From the NCBI RefSeq assembly GCF_026745355.1, contig NC_079202.1, positions 53,920,709 to 53,984,708 of the forward strand: a stretch of 64,000 nucleotides of DNA. The letters run 5' to 3'. This DNA comes from Beta vulgaris subsp. vulgaris (taxonomy: Eukaryota; Streptophyta; Magnoliopsida; Caryophyllales; Amaranthaceae). Positions 46,326-57,202 of the stretch are shown here, in pieces. Made by a program: the position numbers and the translations under genes. Position 1 is the stretch's first letter. Each line of letters opens with the position of its first letter. Under the pieces are notes generated by a model that made no database searches, was not told the origin of the DNA, and saw only the letters and a program-made list of their open reading frames with translations.

Positions 46326-48917
46326 CACTAGTGGAAAAAAATGCAAGGGTTGTGTTTTTTGAAAAACGCAACCCTTAATAGTGGAGGGATGCGGTCAGTC
46401 CAAAAACTGCAACCCTTCGTATACGAAGGGCTGCGATTTTTGGGATAACCACAACCCTTTTTTATTTTTATAATGATCAGGTGGACTAGGCTTTTCTAAA
46501 AGAAGCGCGCTAAATTGAGGCGAGTTATTATTTAGGATTTCCTCTCCTTTCTCTCTTTCTCTCTCCTTATTCCCTATCACAACCTCCTTCTCTCTTCTTC
46601 CCTATCTGGTTTTCCTTTCTCTCTCACCCTCCTCCCTCCTTCCCCGACAAAAGACCACAACAACAATAGCGGCACAGTAACTGACAAGTTAATGATGAGA
46701 GAAATAATATGATTTTATTAAGGTGTGCTCAATAATGAACGATGACTACAATATATATAGTACATAAAAACTCCTATCCGAAAACCATCTCTACAAGATA
46801 TATTATTCTTAATACTTATCTGAAATAAATCATAAGATAATATTTCCCTAAGATAATTAATATCCTAAATATTACTATATCCTAAAGATATTATCATATC
46901 TTTAGTATCCTAATATATCTCTAACACCCTCCCGCAATCGCAACGGCACTAATACGAACTATGCGATTGGAGAAACAAAAAAAATTAAGTCAATTCAAAT
47001 TAAATAGATATATTGTTGGGAACGCCATTCTTTTCGAACCCGCCAAATTTTTCTTCTTTTTGATGAGAACGCCAATTCTTTTCGAACTCACCAAATATTT
47101 CAATAAATCGGGAACGCCATTCTTCCGAACCCGTAATTTTCATTTTCTTGAAGATGAAAACGTCAATCTTTTCGAATCCATCAATCGTCTGTCAAACAGG
47201 GACGCCATTCTTTTCGAACCTGCAAATAATTTTTTTTTTCTTGATGAGAACGCCATTCTTTTCGATCTCACCAAATATTTCAGCAAAACGGGAACGCCAT
47301 TCTTTTCGAACCCGTTAAGTATACAAGGGACGCCATTCTTTTCGAACCTCTTATCACATATATATCAATCCACGGAAAACATCATTCTCTTTCTATCACT
47401 TTTCTTCTGTTTCCCTCCCGCGATTCAAGACCTCTCTTTGAATCGTCTGTTTTTCAATATTATGTTTGATCCCCTATCCACGACATAGGGAGAGCCATTT
47501 TTTTAAAAAAATAAAAATAAAAAAATAAAAAAAATTAAACCAATAGTGTTGACTGTTGAGCTTTCTTGTGCGCCACGAAGAAGAAATCCAATCCCAACTC
47601 CTAAGTCCTAACATACTTAACATCACGGAGACGCTTGATGCACTATGATTGATTATGCATCACCTTCAACACCCATTCACACAATATATCAATCACTTTG
47701 AGTCAGTAGGTTTAATCGTTGCTTGACATTTTTTTTTTTTTTGGTTTTTATTTTATTTGAGGTAAAGGTTTATAAATCCCACCGCTGGGTTTAAGTTTCT
47801 AACCCACCGGTAGGGAGAAAAGTTTTGTAGACGATCCCAAAATCTAACCTGCTCTTGATACCATGACAAGTTTATAAGGAGAGAAATAATATGATTTTAT
47901 TAAGGTGTGTTCAATAATGAACGATGACTACAATATATATAGTACATAGAAACTCCTATCCGAAAACCATCTCTACAAGATATATTATTCTTAATACTTA
48001 TCTGAAATAAATCATAAGATAATATTTCCCTAAGATAATTAATATCCTAAATATTAACATATCCTAAAGATATTTATCATATCTTTAGTATCCTAATATA
48101 TCTCTAACAGTAACGACGCAACAACACAACAACAATAGCGGCACAGCAAGTCAGCAACGATGCAACAATAAAAACAAGAACAACAGCCACCGAAACGACA
48201 ACGAAGCACCAACGATTGGCGGTGGCGCAAACAAGAACGTAGCAGCAGCAAGCCTTAACAGAGGCGAGAGAAAATTGGGGCAGTAGCACGACACAACTCT
48301 TTAAGGAGGTTGTCAATTTTTCGGTTTTTAGTTTAATTTCTTAATCAATGTTTTGGTTACTTTTCATGTAATTTTAAATCTAGAATTTCTTTTTTTTTTG
48401 TATTTTTTTTCCAAATTTTGAATTTAGGGTGTTTTTCTAGCAATTTAGGATTTTGTTTGTGATAATTTATCCAGAATATTCGCTTGGATTTTTTTCAGAT
48501 TTATTTGTGATAATTTTTACAGATCTTGTTGATTTGGTTTCATGAATTTATATTTTGTATTGTTCTTTATATGGTGTTCTTTACAATTTCGTGAAGCTTA
48601 AAAACAATATATTTATATATACTCATTTAACTGTTTTTGGATACATTTAGAACTATAAAATGCAAAAAGAAAAAAAAATTATTTTTTCAAGTGACAAGGT
48701 TACAGACTTTAGCAAAAACCCCAGCCCTGTATACCAGGAATGGTTGCGGTTTAGCCTCAAAACCGCAACCCTTCCATATTGGAAGGGCCGCGGTGAAAAT
48801 TGCAGCCCTTCATTCTTTTACGGAAGGGATGCTACGGCAAGTCGGCAAGGGTTGTGTGCCAAAACGCATCCTTTAGGTCTATTTTGACCGCTACTCTTAC
48901 TTTTTATTCCATTAGTG
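46326..48917. mobile_element. CACTA element, unit 1 copy, carrying a nested LTR element
   Basis: Begins CACTAGTGGAAAAAAATGCA and ends TTTTTATTCCATTAGTG (complement of CACTAATGGAATAAAAA). Subterminal AAGGGTTGTG/CGCAACCC repeats occur at both ends. No transposase. A 1.43-kb LTR element accounts for more than half its length. Confidence 0.8.
46682..48109 (-). mobile_element. small copia-type LTR element (TRIM-like), unit 1 copy
   Basis: Direct repeats 46682-46926 and 47864-48109 (about 245 bp, TG...CA) with 5-bp GTAAC outside. On the minus strand the 5' LTR is followed by TGGTATCAAGAGCAGGTTAG, resembling a primer-binding site for initiator methionine tRNA as in Ty1/copia. The other end has a GCGGGAGGG polypurine tract. 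The interior has no gag or pol. It carries about eight copies of a segment with GAACGCCATTCTTTTCGAAC. Confidence 0.88.
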
Positions 48918-49346
48918 ATAAATTGGTTCCTTCCAAATTTCATGCTTTATAAGGTGGTTTTTGAAAAAAAAAAATATTATTTTATTGAGCAAGTGACTTA
49001 TTTATTTACTACTACTTTTCCAAAAGTCTAAATTATTATAGGTGTCGCATCATATTAAGAAATTATTATATGATTAATAATAATTGACTGACCTTATGTT
49101 AGATTCACGTGAACTTATCATCTTATATTTACAGATAACAAAAAATGAAAGGGATTAAAATATTCTTCTACAATTATATTCTTTACATGTTTACCATCTG
49201 GCCAGAGTAGTTATTATGCCACTTAGCTAGTTGATTCTTGGGTATATATAAATGATTTATGTGCTCTAATCTCATACTTTAAGTTAAAGAAAGGAAAGAT
49301 GAAAAGGATTATTTTTACAAAAAAAAGATAGATATATAAATATATA

Positions 49347-50650
49347 TCTCTATTATATAAGTCAAGGAAAGAGTTATGGTGTCCCCTCTTGAAAATACTT
49401 ATATACCCTTAATATCACAAAAAATAATAAAGACAATATTTTCTTAATTCTTTCCTCATTTACACATATGGGTAATAAATAAAGTTTTACGTTACCAAAA
49501 TGAATACATAAAAATGTGTAAAAGGAAAATCACAATTGAAAATATAAATTGATGACTAAATTAATTTTCAAACAATTATAAAAAAAGATTCACAAAGATT
49601 CTTAATATCTAAACTTTCAGTTGCGATAACGATTTCAAATAAAATACATTAACAGCCTATACAAGAATTAAGAAACTTAATTAGAGAATATTCATTTCAT
49701 TTTTATTTTTTGGAGATTATAATTAATTAGTTGGGATAATAATAATCTATCTATCTATATAATACTATAAAGCAATAAGGATTTACTTATGTGTCAAAAG
49801 CAAATTGAATTGTTGATGTGTCAATCCTTTGTAAAGTCTTCTACAATTTTTTTGTCAAGTGTATTTGTCTCTAAATATTTTTGTTATGCATTACTTTTTT
49901 TTAGGCATATAATTGGAAAATTATTTAAGAAATTGGCACTGTTATGGAATGTAAATCAACTAAATTTTAGGAATCGATTGCTATTAATTATGAATTACTT
50001 ATGCATCATAAAACTGCCAAACTAATTTAAAAAAACATATTCCCTAAAATACGGTATTTTAGGAACTAATTAAAATTCATATCCCCTAAATTCGATATTT
50101 TAGGTATATATTTTGGCGCTAATTAAGAAATAAATTTATGGCAAGAAGCTGATTTCAGGCACTACTTAAGGTATTACAACTATTTAAATGAACATGGTGT
50201 ATTCTCTTCTTAAACCAAAAACAAAGGGCCTGTTCTCTTCGGCATAAAACAGCTGAACTGAACTGAATTGAATTGAACTGAACTGAATTGAACTGAACTG
50301 AACTGAACTGAACTGATCTGAACTGAACTGAACTGAATTGAACTGAACTTAACTGAAATGAATAGTGATATGTGAGAGTAAAAGTATTGTCAAGAGCTGA
50401 ACTGAACTGAACTGGTCTGAACTGAACTGAACAGGTCTGAACTGAACTGAATTGAACTGAACTGAACTGAAAATAAGATGGGGAGAACATGCCCAAAGTC
50501 TTAACAGATTATAATATTAAACTTAAAGTTTACCAAGCGACGTATTAATCATACAATAAGTTGTATTATAAGTTTTTTAAAAAAGTTCAAACTGTAAGAT
50601 CACTGACCACATATATATGTTCAGTTTTTTAAAAAAGTTCAAACTATAAG
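49347..50650 (+). mobile_element. Helitron 5' part, truncated at the duplication junction
   Basis: Starts TCTCTATTATATAAGTCAAG after ATA, a typical Helitron 5' end. A second such start (TCTATCTATATAATACTATA) lies near 49748. It corresponds to 57203 onward in unit 2 and is cut off at 50650, where unit 2 begins. It contains the Harbinger at 50226-50494. Confidence 0.55.
50226..50494. mobile_element. Harbinger-like MITE, present only in unit 1
   Basis: Ends GGGCCTGTTCTCTTCGGC and GGGGAGAACATGCCC with AAA on both sides. The interior is (GAACT)n-rich. Unit 2 has the uninterrupted site AAAACAAAGTCTTAACAG at 58077-58094. A smaller relative of 31957-32963. Confidence 0.85.
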
Positions 50651-51375
50651 AATGAGAATCTGCTGTTTTTTGCTGTGTCTCTAAAAGACATCCCTCAACA
50701 TGCTTGTTTGCACATATATAAAATGTCGTATGATGAAGATAGAAGAATCAATAATAACATAAATTTGATAGATTATATTTGGGGGATGTTAGTTAGCTTA
50801 GTTTTGAGGGTGGTATTTTGGACTTTGTATCAAATTTTGTCTATATTAATGTCATCTTCAACTCTTAATTGACACAAAAAATAAAAGGAAAATTCTATTG
50901 GCTTCGTTTGCAATTGATTATAGGCTTTTTTTCACTTTACTTGTTTGACCAATATATCGTGTTACCTTTTTGTATCATTTGTCTTAGCTAGTTTGCTAGA
51001 TAGTGATTTTTCCCAATTGATGATGGCAAAATTTGCAAATTTAAGCATGATATTCATCTCAAAATACATTATCCATTTTGTTTAGGCTCATATGGTTTTG
51101 AAGTGAGTATCCTATTATACTTGATTAGCTTGCTCTCATAATAAATTTAACAAATTGCATAAAGCATCATGCATATAAACTGGATCCATAAAATCCGTTT
51201 TATTTAGGTATGTAGGGGTAGTAGTACACAAGTACAAGAACTAAGTCATATAATAAGACTATTAAAAAGGTACTAGTAGTAGTAGATCATAATACTTTTG
51301 TTGTACTTGTAACTGAGCACACTAAATGCTCAATTAGCTTGCACAATTTATTCATAAGATTGCGTGTGCATGAGA

Positions 51376-52407
51376 TTAGTTGGGAATGGCAACATGCGCA
51401 TCAACTCCCAACACAGGCTTGAGAATGCCGATACTTGCATCGACTTCCAACAGGGAGTTGGCTTGCAACAGAGGCTTGAACTCTTGGAGTGTTCGTTCTC
51501 CGAGGTAATCATATACTTGTGCATAGTACTTATCCAACAAGCCACCGTTGGATGCCTCCAGATCAATTTTGTAGAGCATACCATTCACAGCGACGACTTC
51601 AGACTTCAAAACCTTTTCAAACTTCAGACAATGTCCCTGCAAATTTCACTAGCATTAGTCCCAAATCCGTATTCTTTTTGTTCTTTATATCTATAATCTT
51701 GCGGCTAAGCATTCGAAAACTTGATCGTAGTTGATAGTGTATACATGAGATCAAACTCATAGTCATGTGTAATTTTGTTATATTATTATAGTTACGTCAC
51801 CATCTTGTTAGATTGGTACGAATTAATGTATTGTAAATTGTAATGTACGTCATCAATCTTTAATTTAGAATATAATATACCAAATTTAGGCCTGATCCAA
51901 ATTCAGCACATATTATATATCAAAAATTCTTTTTTTTTTTAATGAAGTGTATCTGAATATTTTAAATTCAAGATGTTCATAATCAATTCAAAAACTTAGC
52001 AGAATTATCTAAGATTTTGCATTACAAGAGAATATTTTTTTCAAGAAAATTTGATCTCCCAACAAAAATGAGTAAGGTGCAAAATTTTCTGATAAGGTGA
52101 TTATTTTTTCATATTGGTTTTGTTTTAGTATAATGTAATATAGATACTCAAATCCATCAATGCGCAAAGAAAACATTGGACATACTACACAAGCTAGTGT
52201 AAGGAACACAAAAGTTAAAAAAAGAGCAAACAAGTGTAAAATGCTAATGTAATTGATTATATGGACCTTATAAAAATTACACAATTCAAAATTATTCTGA
52301 AATAAAAATAATGAATAGGGTATGTAGAAGCTTACGCCTTTGTTGTACTCATTCACAGCCCATTTAGTAATCTCTATGATAGGATCAACAATGGCAGCGC
52401 GTTTCAT
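51376..52407 (-). CDS. cystatin-like gene D
   Basis: Exons 52336-52407 and 51376-51636 (minus strand), same splice sites as C, 110 residues. Exon 1 is MKRAAIVDPIIEITKWAVNE then YNKG. Exon 2 is GHCLKFEKVLK, SEVVAVNGMLYKIDLEA, SNGGLLDKYYAQVYDYLGER, TLQEFKPL and the same tail as C. The loop reads VAVNG, closest of the four to a QVVAG type, but Gln and the second-loop Pro-Trp are absent. AATAAA (minus strand) at 51199-51204. It differs from C at about 13 residues although introns and flanks are nearly identical. Cytosolic by default, as no signal peptide is seen. Confidence 0.82.
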
Positions 52408-52488
52408 TTTTGCCTGTGTTATTTGTGTATGTGTTTGTGGTTGTTGTTTATGTGTTGGTAGTACTTCAATTTAAGCAACCAACCTCTC

Positions 52489-52497
52489 AATATATAG
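52489..52497 (-). promoter_or_regulatory. TATA box of cystatin D
   Basis: Minus strand CCCTATATATTGAGAGG about 85 bp before the ATG, as in gene C. Confidence 0.6.
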
Positions 52498-52608
52498 GGT
52501 AATAATTGGAATCCAAATTATTCATTTCCCACAACGTTAGCGTTATTTAGTGGGCCTTGTGAATCAATTCTACCACCTATTCATTATGCCAACTAGTTGA
52601 TTCTAGTT

Positions 52609-52848
52609 TAGAGGTGATCATGGGCCGGGTCGCGGCCAAAAAATTTTGCCCATTGGCCGGGCCGGGCCTAAATTCGGGCCAAATTTCTGTGTCCAAAGCC
52701 CGATATTTCGGGCCTAAATTAGCGGGCTTTTGCGGGCCAAAAAATAGACTAAAAAGTCGTTTTTGGCTTGTCCGAAGCCAAAAAAACACGACCGGACCGG
52801 GCCGAAAAATTCTGCCCAAAAACAGGCCGGGCCAAAATGATCACCTTA
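52609..52848. mobile_element. short hAT element, unit 2 copy
   Basis: TTCTAGTT at 52601-52608 and 52849-52856, same ends and position as 45383-45629. Slightly shorter in the right arm. Confidence 0.88.
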
Positions 52849-53236
52849 TTCTAGTTTATATTGCTCTAAGAATATAATTCATGTGTACTTATGATCTTAT
52901 ATTTATAAAAAAACAAAAGATGAAAGGGATTAAATATTCTTCTACAATTACTTTACATGTTTACCATCCCGAGTAGTTATTATGCCACCTAGTTGATTCT
53001 TCCTTATAAATGAGACATGTGCTCTTATCTCATATTTTAAGTTATAGAAAACAAAAGATGGAAGGGATCAAATTTCAAAAAAAAAAAAAAAAATCTATAG
53101 AAAGAATTTTGTATTTTGACCCCCATTTGTTATTCTGATAGAGTTTTCTATCATCATTGATTCTTGTTGTCGTTAATATACAATGTGAAATGATAGTGAT
53201 TTATTTGAGAATTGTTTGTCAAAAATCACCTTATAT

Positions 53237-53855
53237 TAGGGCTGGCAATGGGTCGGGTTGGGTCAAGATCAGGTTGGGTTGGTGGGTTGGCGGGTTGAGA
53301 ATCCCTTGACCCAACCTGACCTGTTAACTTAAACGGGTTGAAATTTACAACCCAACCCAACCTTATGATAAACGGGTCAACCTTCAGGTCGACCCATTTA
53401 ATTTTTTTTTTCGTGTTTTTTCTAGAAAAAAAAATAAAAACAACATAATTTATTTGCAAATAACAGTAGGCAGCAAATTAAAATTAATTCATTATATAAC
53501 CATATGATAATATTGTTCAAAATCAACATAATTTTTGTTCAAAATCAACACAAATGTTCAAAATTAACATCATTACAACTTCGTAAGTAGTTATTTAACC
53601 TTAAGTGTAATGATTAAGTAAGAGCAGTAGAGTACTCCAAATTCTTTTAGGGGTTTTTTAGCTTGTTTTTTCATAAATGGGTTAGGTGGGTCAAAATCAG
53701 GTTGGAATTCTCAACCTGACCCAACCCATTTAATTAAACGGGTTGGGTCAGGTCGACCCATTTAATTAAACGGGTTCAAAATTTTAACCCAACCCATTAT
53801 TAATGGGTTGGGTTCGGGTCGGGTTGGCGGGTTGGGTAATATTTTGCCAGCTCTA
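53237..53855. mobile_element. hAT element, present only in unit 2
   Basis: CCTTATAT at 53229-53236 and 53856-53863. Ends TAGGGCTGGCAATGGG and ATTTTGCCAGCTCTA. Arms are rich in GGGTTGGGTC. Unit 1 has the empty site (ATCACCTTATAAAATACTAT) near 46003. Confidence 0.92.
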
Positions 53856-54180
53856 CCTTATATAATACTATTATTAAGTTTGTGAGAAATCATCTAATAT
53901 AATTTTTTTGGGGAAAACAAACCTTAAGCAAATTCTTTTTTGCGAGAACAAACCTTATGCGAGATTCTGTTCATTGACCAAAGGTTCCGACATTGACCAT
54001 GTCATGGATTTTGTTGGGTTTAAAAAAGTCACGTGTTTACACATGACATGGTGAATGTCGCAACCTTGCGTCAATTATCGAAAATTGCTGAAACCTTGAT
54101 ATGAGTTTATGACCGGAATTCAGCATAAGGTTTGTTTTCGCAAAAAAATTTGTTTAAGGTTTGTTTCGCAAAAAAAAATA

Positions 54181-56766
54181 CACTAGTGGAAAAAATGCAA
54201 GGGTTGTGTTTTTTGAAAAACGCAACCCTTAATAGTGGAGGGATGCGATCAGTCCAAAAACTGCAATCCTTCGTATACGAAGGACTGCGGTTTTTGGGAT
54301 AACCACAACCCTTTTTATTTTTATAATGATCAGGTGGACTAGGCTTTTCTAAAAGAAGCGCGCTAAATTGAGGCGGGTTATTATTTAGGATTTCCTCTCC
54401 TTTCTCTCTTTCTCTCTTTCTCTCTCCTCATTCCCTATCACAACCTCCTCCTCTCTTCTTCCCTATCTGGTTTTCCTTTCTCTCTCACCCTCCTCCCTCC
54501 TTCCCCGACAAAAGACCACAACAACAATAGCGGCACAGTAACTGACAAGTTTACGAGGAGAGAAATAATATGATTTTATTAAGGTGTGCTCAATAATAAA
54601 CGATGACTACAATATATATAGTACATAAAAACTCCTATCCGGAAACCATCTCTAGAAGATATATTATTCTTAATACTTATCTGAAATAAATCATAAGATA
54701 ATATTTCCCTAAGATAATTAATATCCTAAATATTACTATATCCTAAAGATATTTATCATATCTTTAGTATCCTAATATATCTCTAACACCCTCCCGCAAT
54801 CGCAAGGGCACTAATACGAACGTTGCGATTGGAGAACAAAAAAAATTAAGTCAAATCAAATTAAATAGATATATTGTTGGGAACGCCATTCTTTTCGAAC
54901 CCGCCAAAATTTTCTTCTTTTTGATGAGAACGCCAATTCTTTTCGAACTCACCAAATATTTCAATAAATCGGGAACGCCATTCTTCTCGAACCCGTAATT
55001 TTCTTTTTCTTGAAGATGAAAACGTCAATCTTTTCGAATCCATCAATCGTCTGTCAAACAGGGACGCCATTCTTTTCGAACCTGCAAATAAATTTATTTT
55101 TTCTTGATGAGAACGCCATTCTTTTCGATCTCACCAAATATTTCAGCAAAACGGGAACGCCATTCTTTTCGAACCCGTTAAGTATACAAGGGACGCCATT
55201 CTTTTCGAACCTCTTATCACATATATATCAATCCACGGAAAACATCATTCTCTTTCTATCACTTTTCTTCTGTTTCCCTCCCGCGATTCAAGACCTCTCT
55301 TTGAATCGTCTGTTTTTCAATTTTATGTTTGATCCCCTATCCACGACATAAGGAGAGCCATTTTTTTTTAAAATAAAAATAAAAAAATAAAAAAAATTAA
55401 ACCAATAGTGTTGACTGTTGAGCTTTCTTGTGCGCCACCAAGAAGAAATCCAATCCCAACTCCTAAGTCCTAACATACTTAACATCACGGAGACGCTTGA
55501 TGCACTATGATTGATTATGCATCACCTTCAACACCCATTCACACAATATATCAATCACTTTGAGTCAGTAGGTTTAATCGTTGCTTGACATTTTTTTTTT
55601 TTTGGGTTTTTATTTTATTTGAGGTAAAGGTTTAAAAATCCCACCGGTGGGTTTAAGTTTCTAACCCACCGGTGGGTTTAAGTTTCTAACCCACCGGTAG
55701 GGAGAAAAGTTTTGTAGACGATCCCAAAATCTAACCTGCTCTTGATATCATGACAAGTTTATGAGGAGAGAAATAATATGATTTTATTAAGGTGTGTTCA
55801 ATAATGAACGATGACTACAATATATATAGTACATAGAAACTCCTATCTGAAAACCATCTCTAGAAGATATATTATTCTTAATACTTATCTGAAATAAATC
55901 ATAAGATAATATTTCCCTAAGATAATTAATATCCTAAATATTAACATATCCTAAAGATATTTATCATTTCTTTAGTATCCTAATATATCTCTAACAGTAA
56001 CGACGCAACAATACAACAACAATAGCGGCACAGCAACGATGCAACAATAAAAACAAGAACAACAGCCACCGAAACGACAATGAAGCACCAACGATTGGCG
56101 GTGGCGCAAACAAGAACGTAGCAGCAGCAAGCCTTAACAGAGGCGAGAGAAAATTGGGGCAGTAGCACGACACAACTCTTTAAGGAGGTTGTCAATTTTT
56201 CGGTTTTTAGTTTAATTTCTTAATCAATGTTTTGGTTACTTTTCATGTAATTTTAAATCTAGAATTTCTTTTTTTTTGTATTTTTTTTCCAAATTTTGAA
56301 TTTAGGGTGTTTTCTAGCGATTTAGGATTTTGTTTGTGATAATTTATCCAGAATATTCGCTTGGATTTTTTTCAGATTTATTTGTGATAATTTATCCAGA
56401 TCTTGTTGATTTGGTTTCATGAATTTATATTTTGTATTGTTCTTTATATGGTGTTCTTTACAATTTCGTGAAGCTTAAAAACAATATATTTATATATACT
56501 CATTTAACTGTTTTTGGATACATTTAGAACTATAAAATGCAAAAAGAAAAAAAAAATTATTTTTTCAAGTGACAAGGTTACAGACTTTAGCAAAAACCCC
56601 AGCCCTGTATACCAGGAATGGTTTCGGTTTAGCCTCAAAACCGCAACCCTTCCATATTTCATTCTTTTACCGAAGGGATGCTACGGCAAGTCGGCAAGGG
56701 TTGTGTGCTAAAACGCATCCTTTAGGTCTATTTTGACCGTTGTTCTTGCTTTTTATTCCATTAGTG
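54181..56766. mobile_element. CACTA element, unit 2 copy
   Basis: ATA on both sides (54178-54180, 56767-56769), a 3-bp target duplication as expected for CACTA. Ends CACTAGTGGAAAAAATGCAA and TTTTTATTCCATTAGTG. In unit 1 the left ATA has mutated. Confidence 0.85.
54543..55996 (-). mobile_element. small copia-type LTR element, unit 2 copy
   Basis: LTRs 54543-54788 and 55751-55996, GTAAC outside on both sides. Same primer-binding-site-like and polypurine features as the unit 1 copy. A short internal duplication (GGTGGGTTTAAGTTTCTAAC, around 55645-55690) is extra here. Confidence 0.88.
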
Positions 56767-57202
56767 ATAAATTGGTTCCTTCCAAATTTCATGCTTTATA
56801 AGGATGTTTTTGACAACAAAAAAAATATATATTATTTTATTGAGCAAGTGACTTATTTATTTACTACTACTTTTCCAAAAGTCTAAATTATTATAGGTGT
56901 CGCATCATATTAAGAAATTATTATATGATTAATAATAATTGACTGACCTTATGTTAGATTCACGTGAACTTATTATCTTATATTTACAGATAACAAAAAA
57001 TGAAAGGGATTAAAATATTCTTCTACAATTATATTCTTTACATGTTTACCATCTGGCCAGAGTAGTTATTATGCCACTTAGCTAGTTGATTCTTGGGTAT
57101 ATATAAATGATTCATGTGCTCTAATCTCATACTTTAAGTTAAAGAAAGGAAAGATGAAAAGGATTATTTTTACAAAAAAAAAGATAGATATATAAATATA
57201 TA

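Larger units (their letters stand above)
43612..50650. repeat. tandem segmental duplication, unit 1
   Basis: Matches 50651-58227 in order over almost its full length. It starts at AATG after a copy of TRAPPC1 intron DNA and ends at CAAACTATAAG. It lacks about 155 bp found at the start of unit 2 (50655-50811) and lacks the hAT of unit 2, but has an extra Harbinger (50226-50494). Contains cystatin C. Confidence 0.9.

Noticed and set aside
46961..47488. 175-residue frame with repeated Phe-Glu-Pro segments
   Set aside because: It reads the internal repeat of the TRIM-like element, on the strand opposite to that element's own sense. The same occurs in the second unit.
52009..52407. 132-residue frame starting at the cystatin D ATG
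   Set aside because: It reads through the conserved donor at 52335 into the intron. The spliced form matches the cystatin family and the other three copies.
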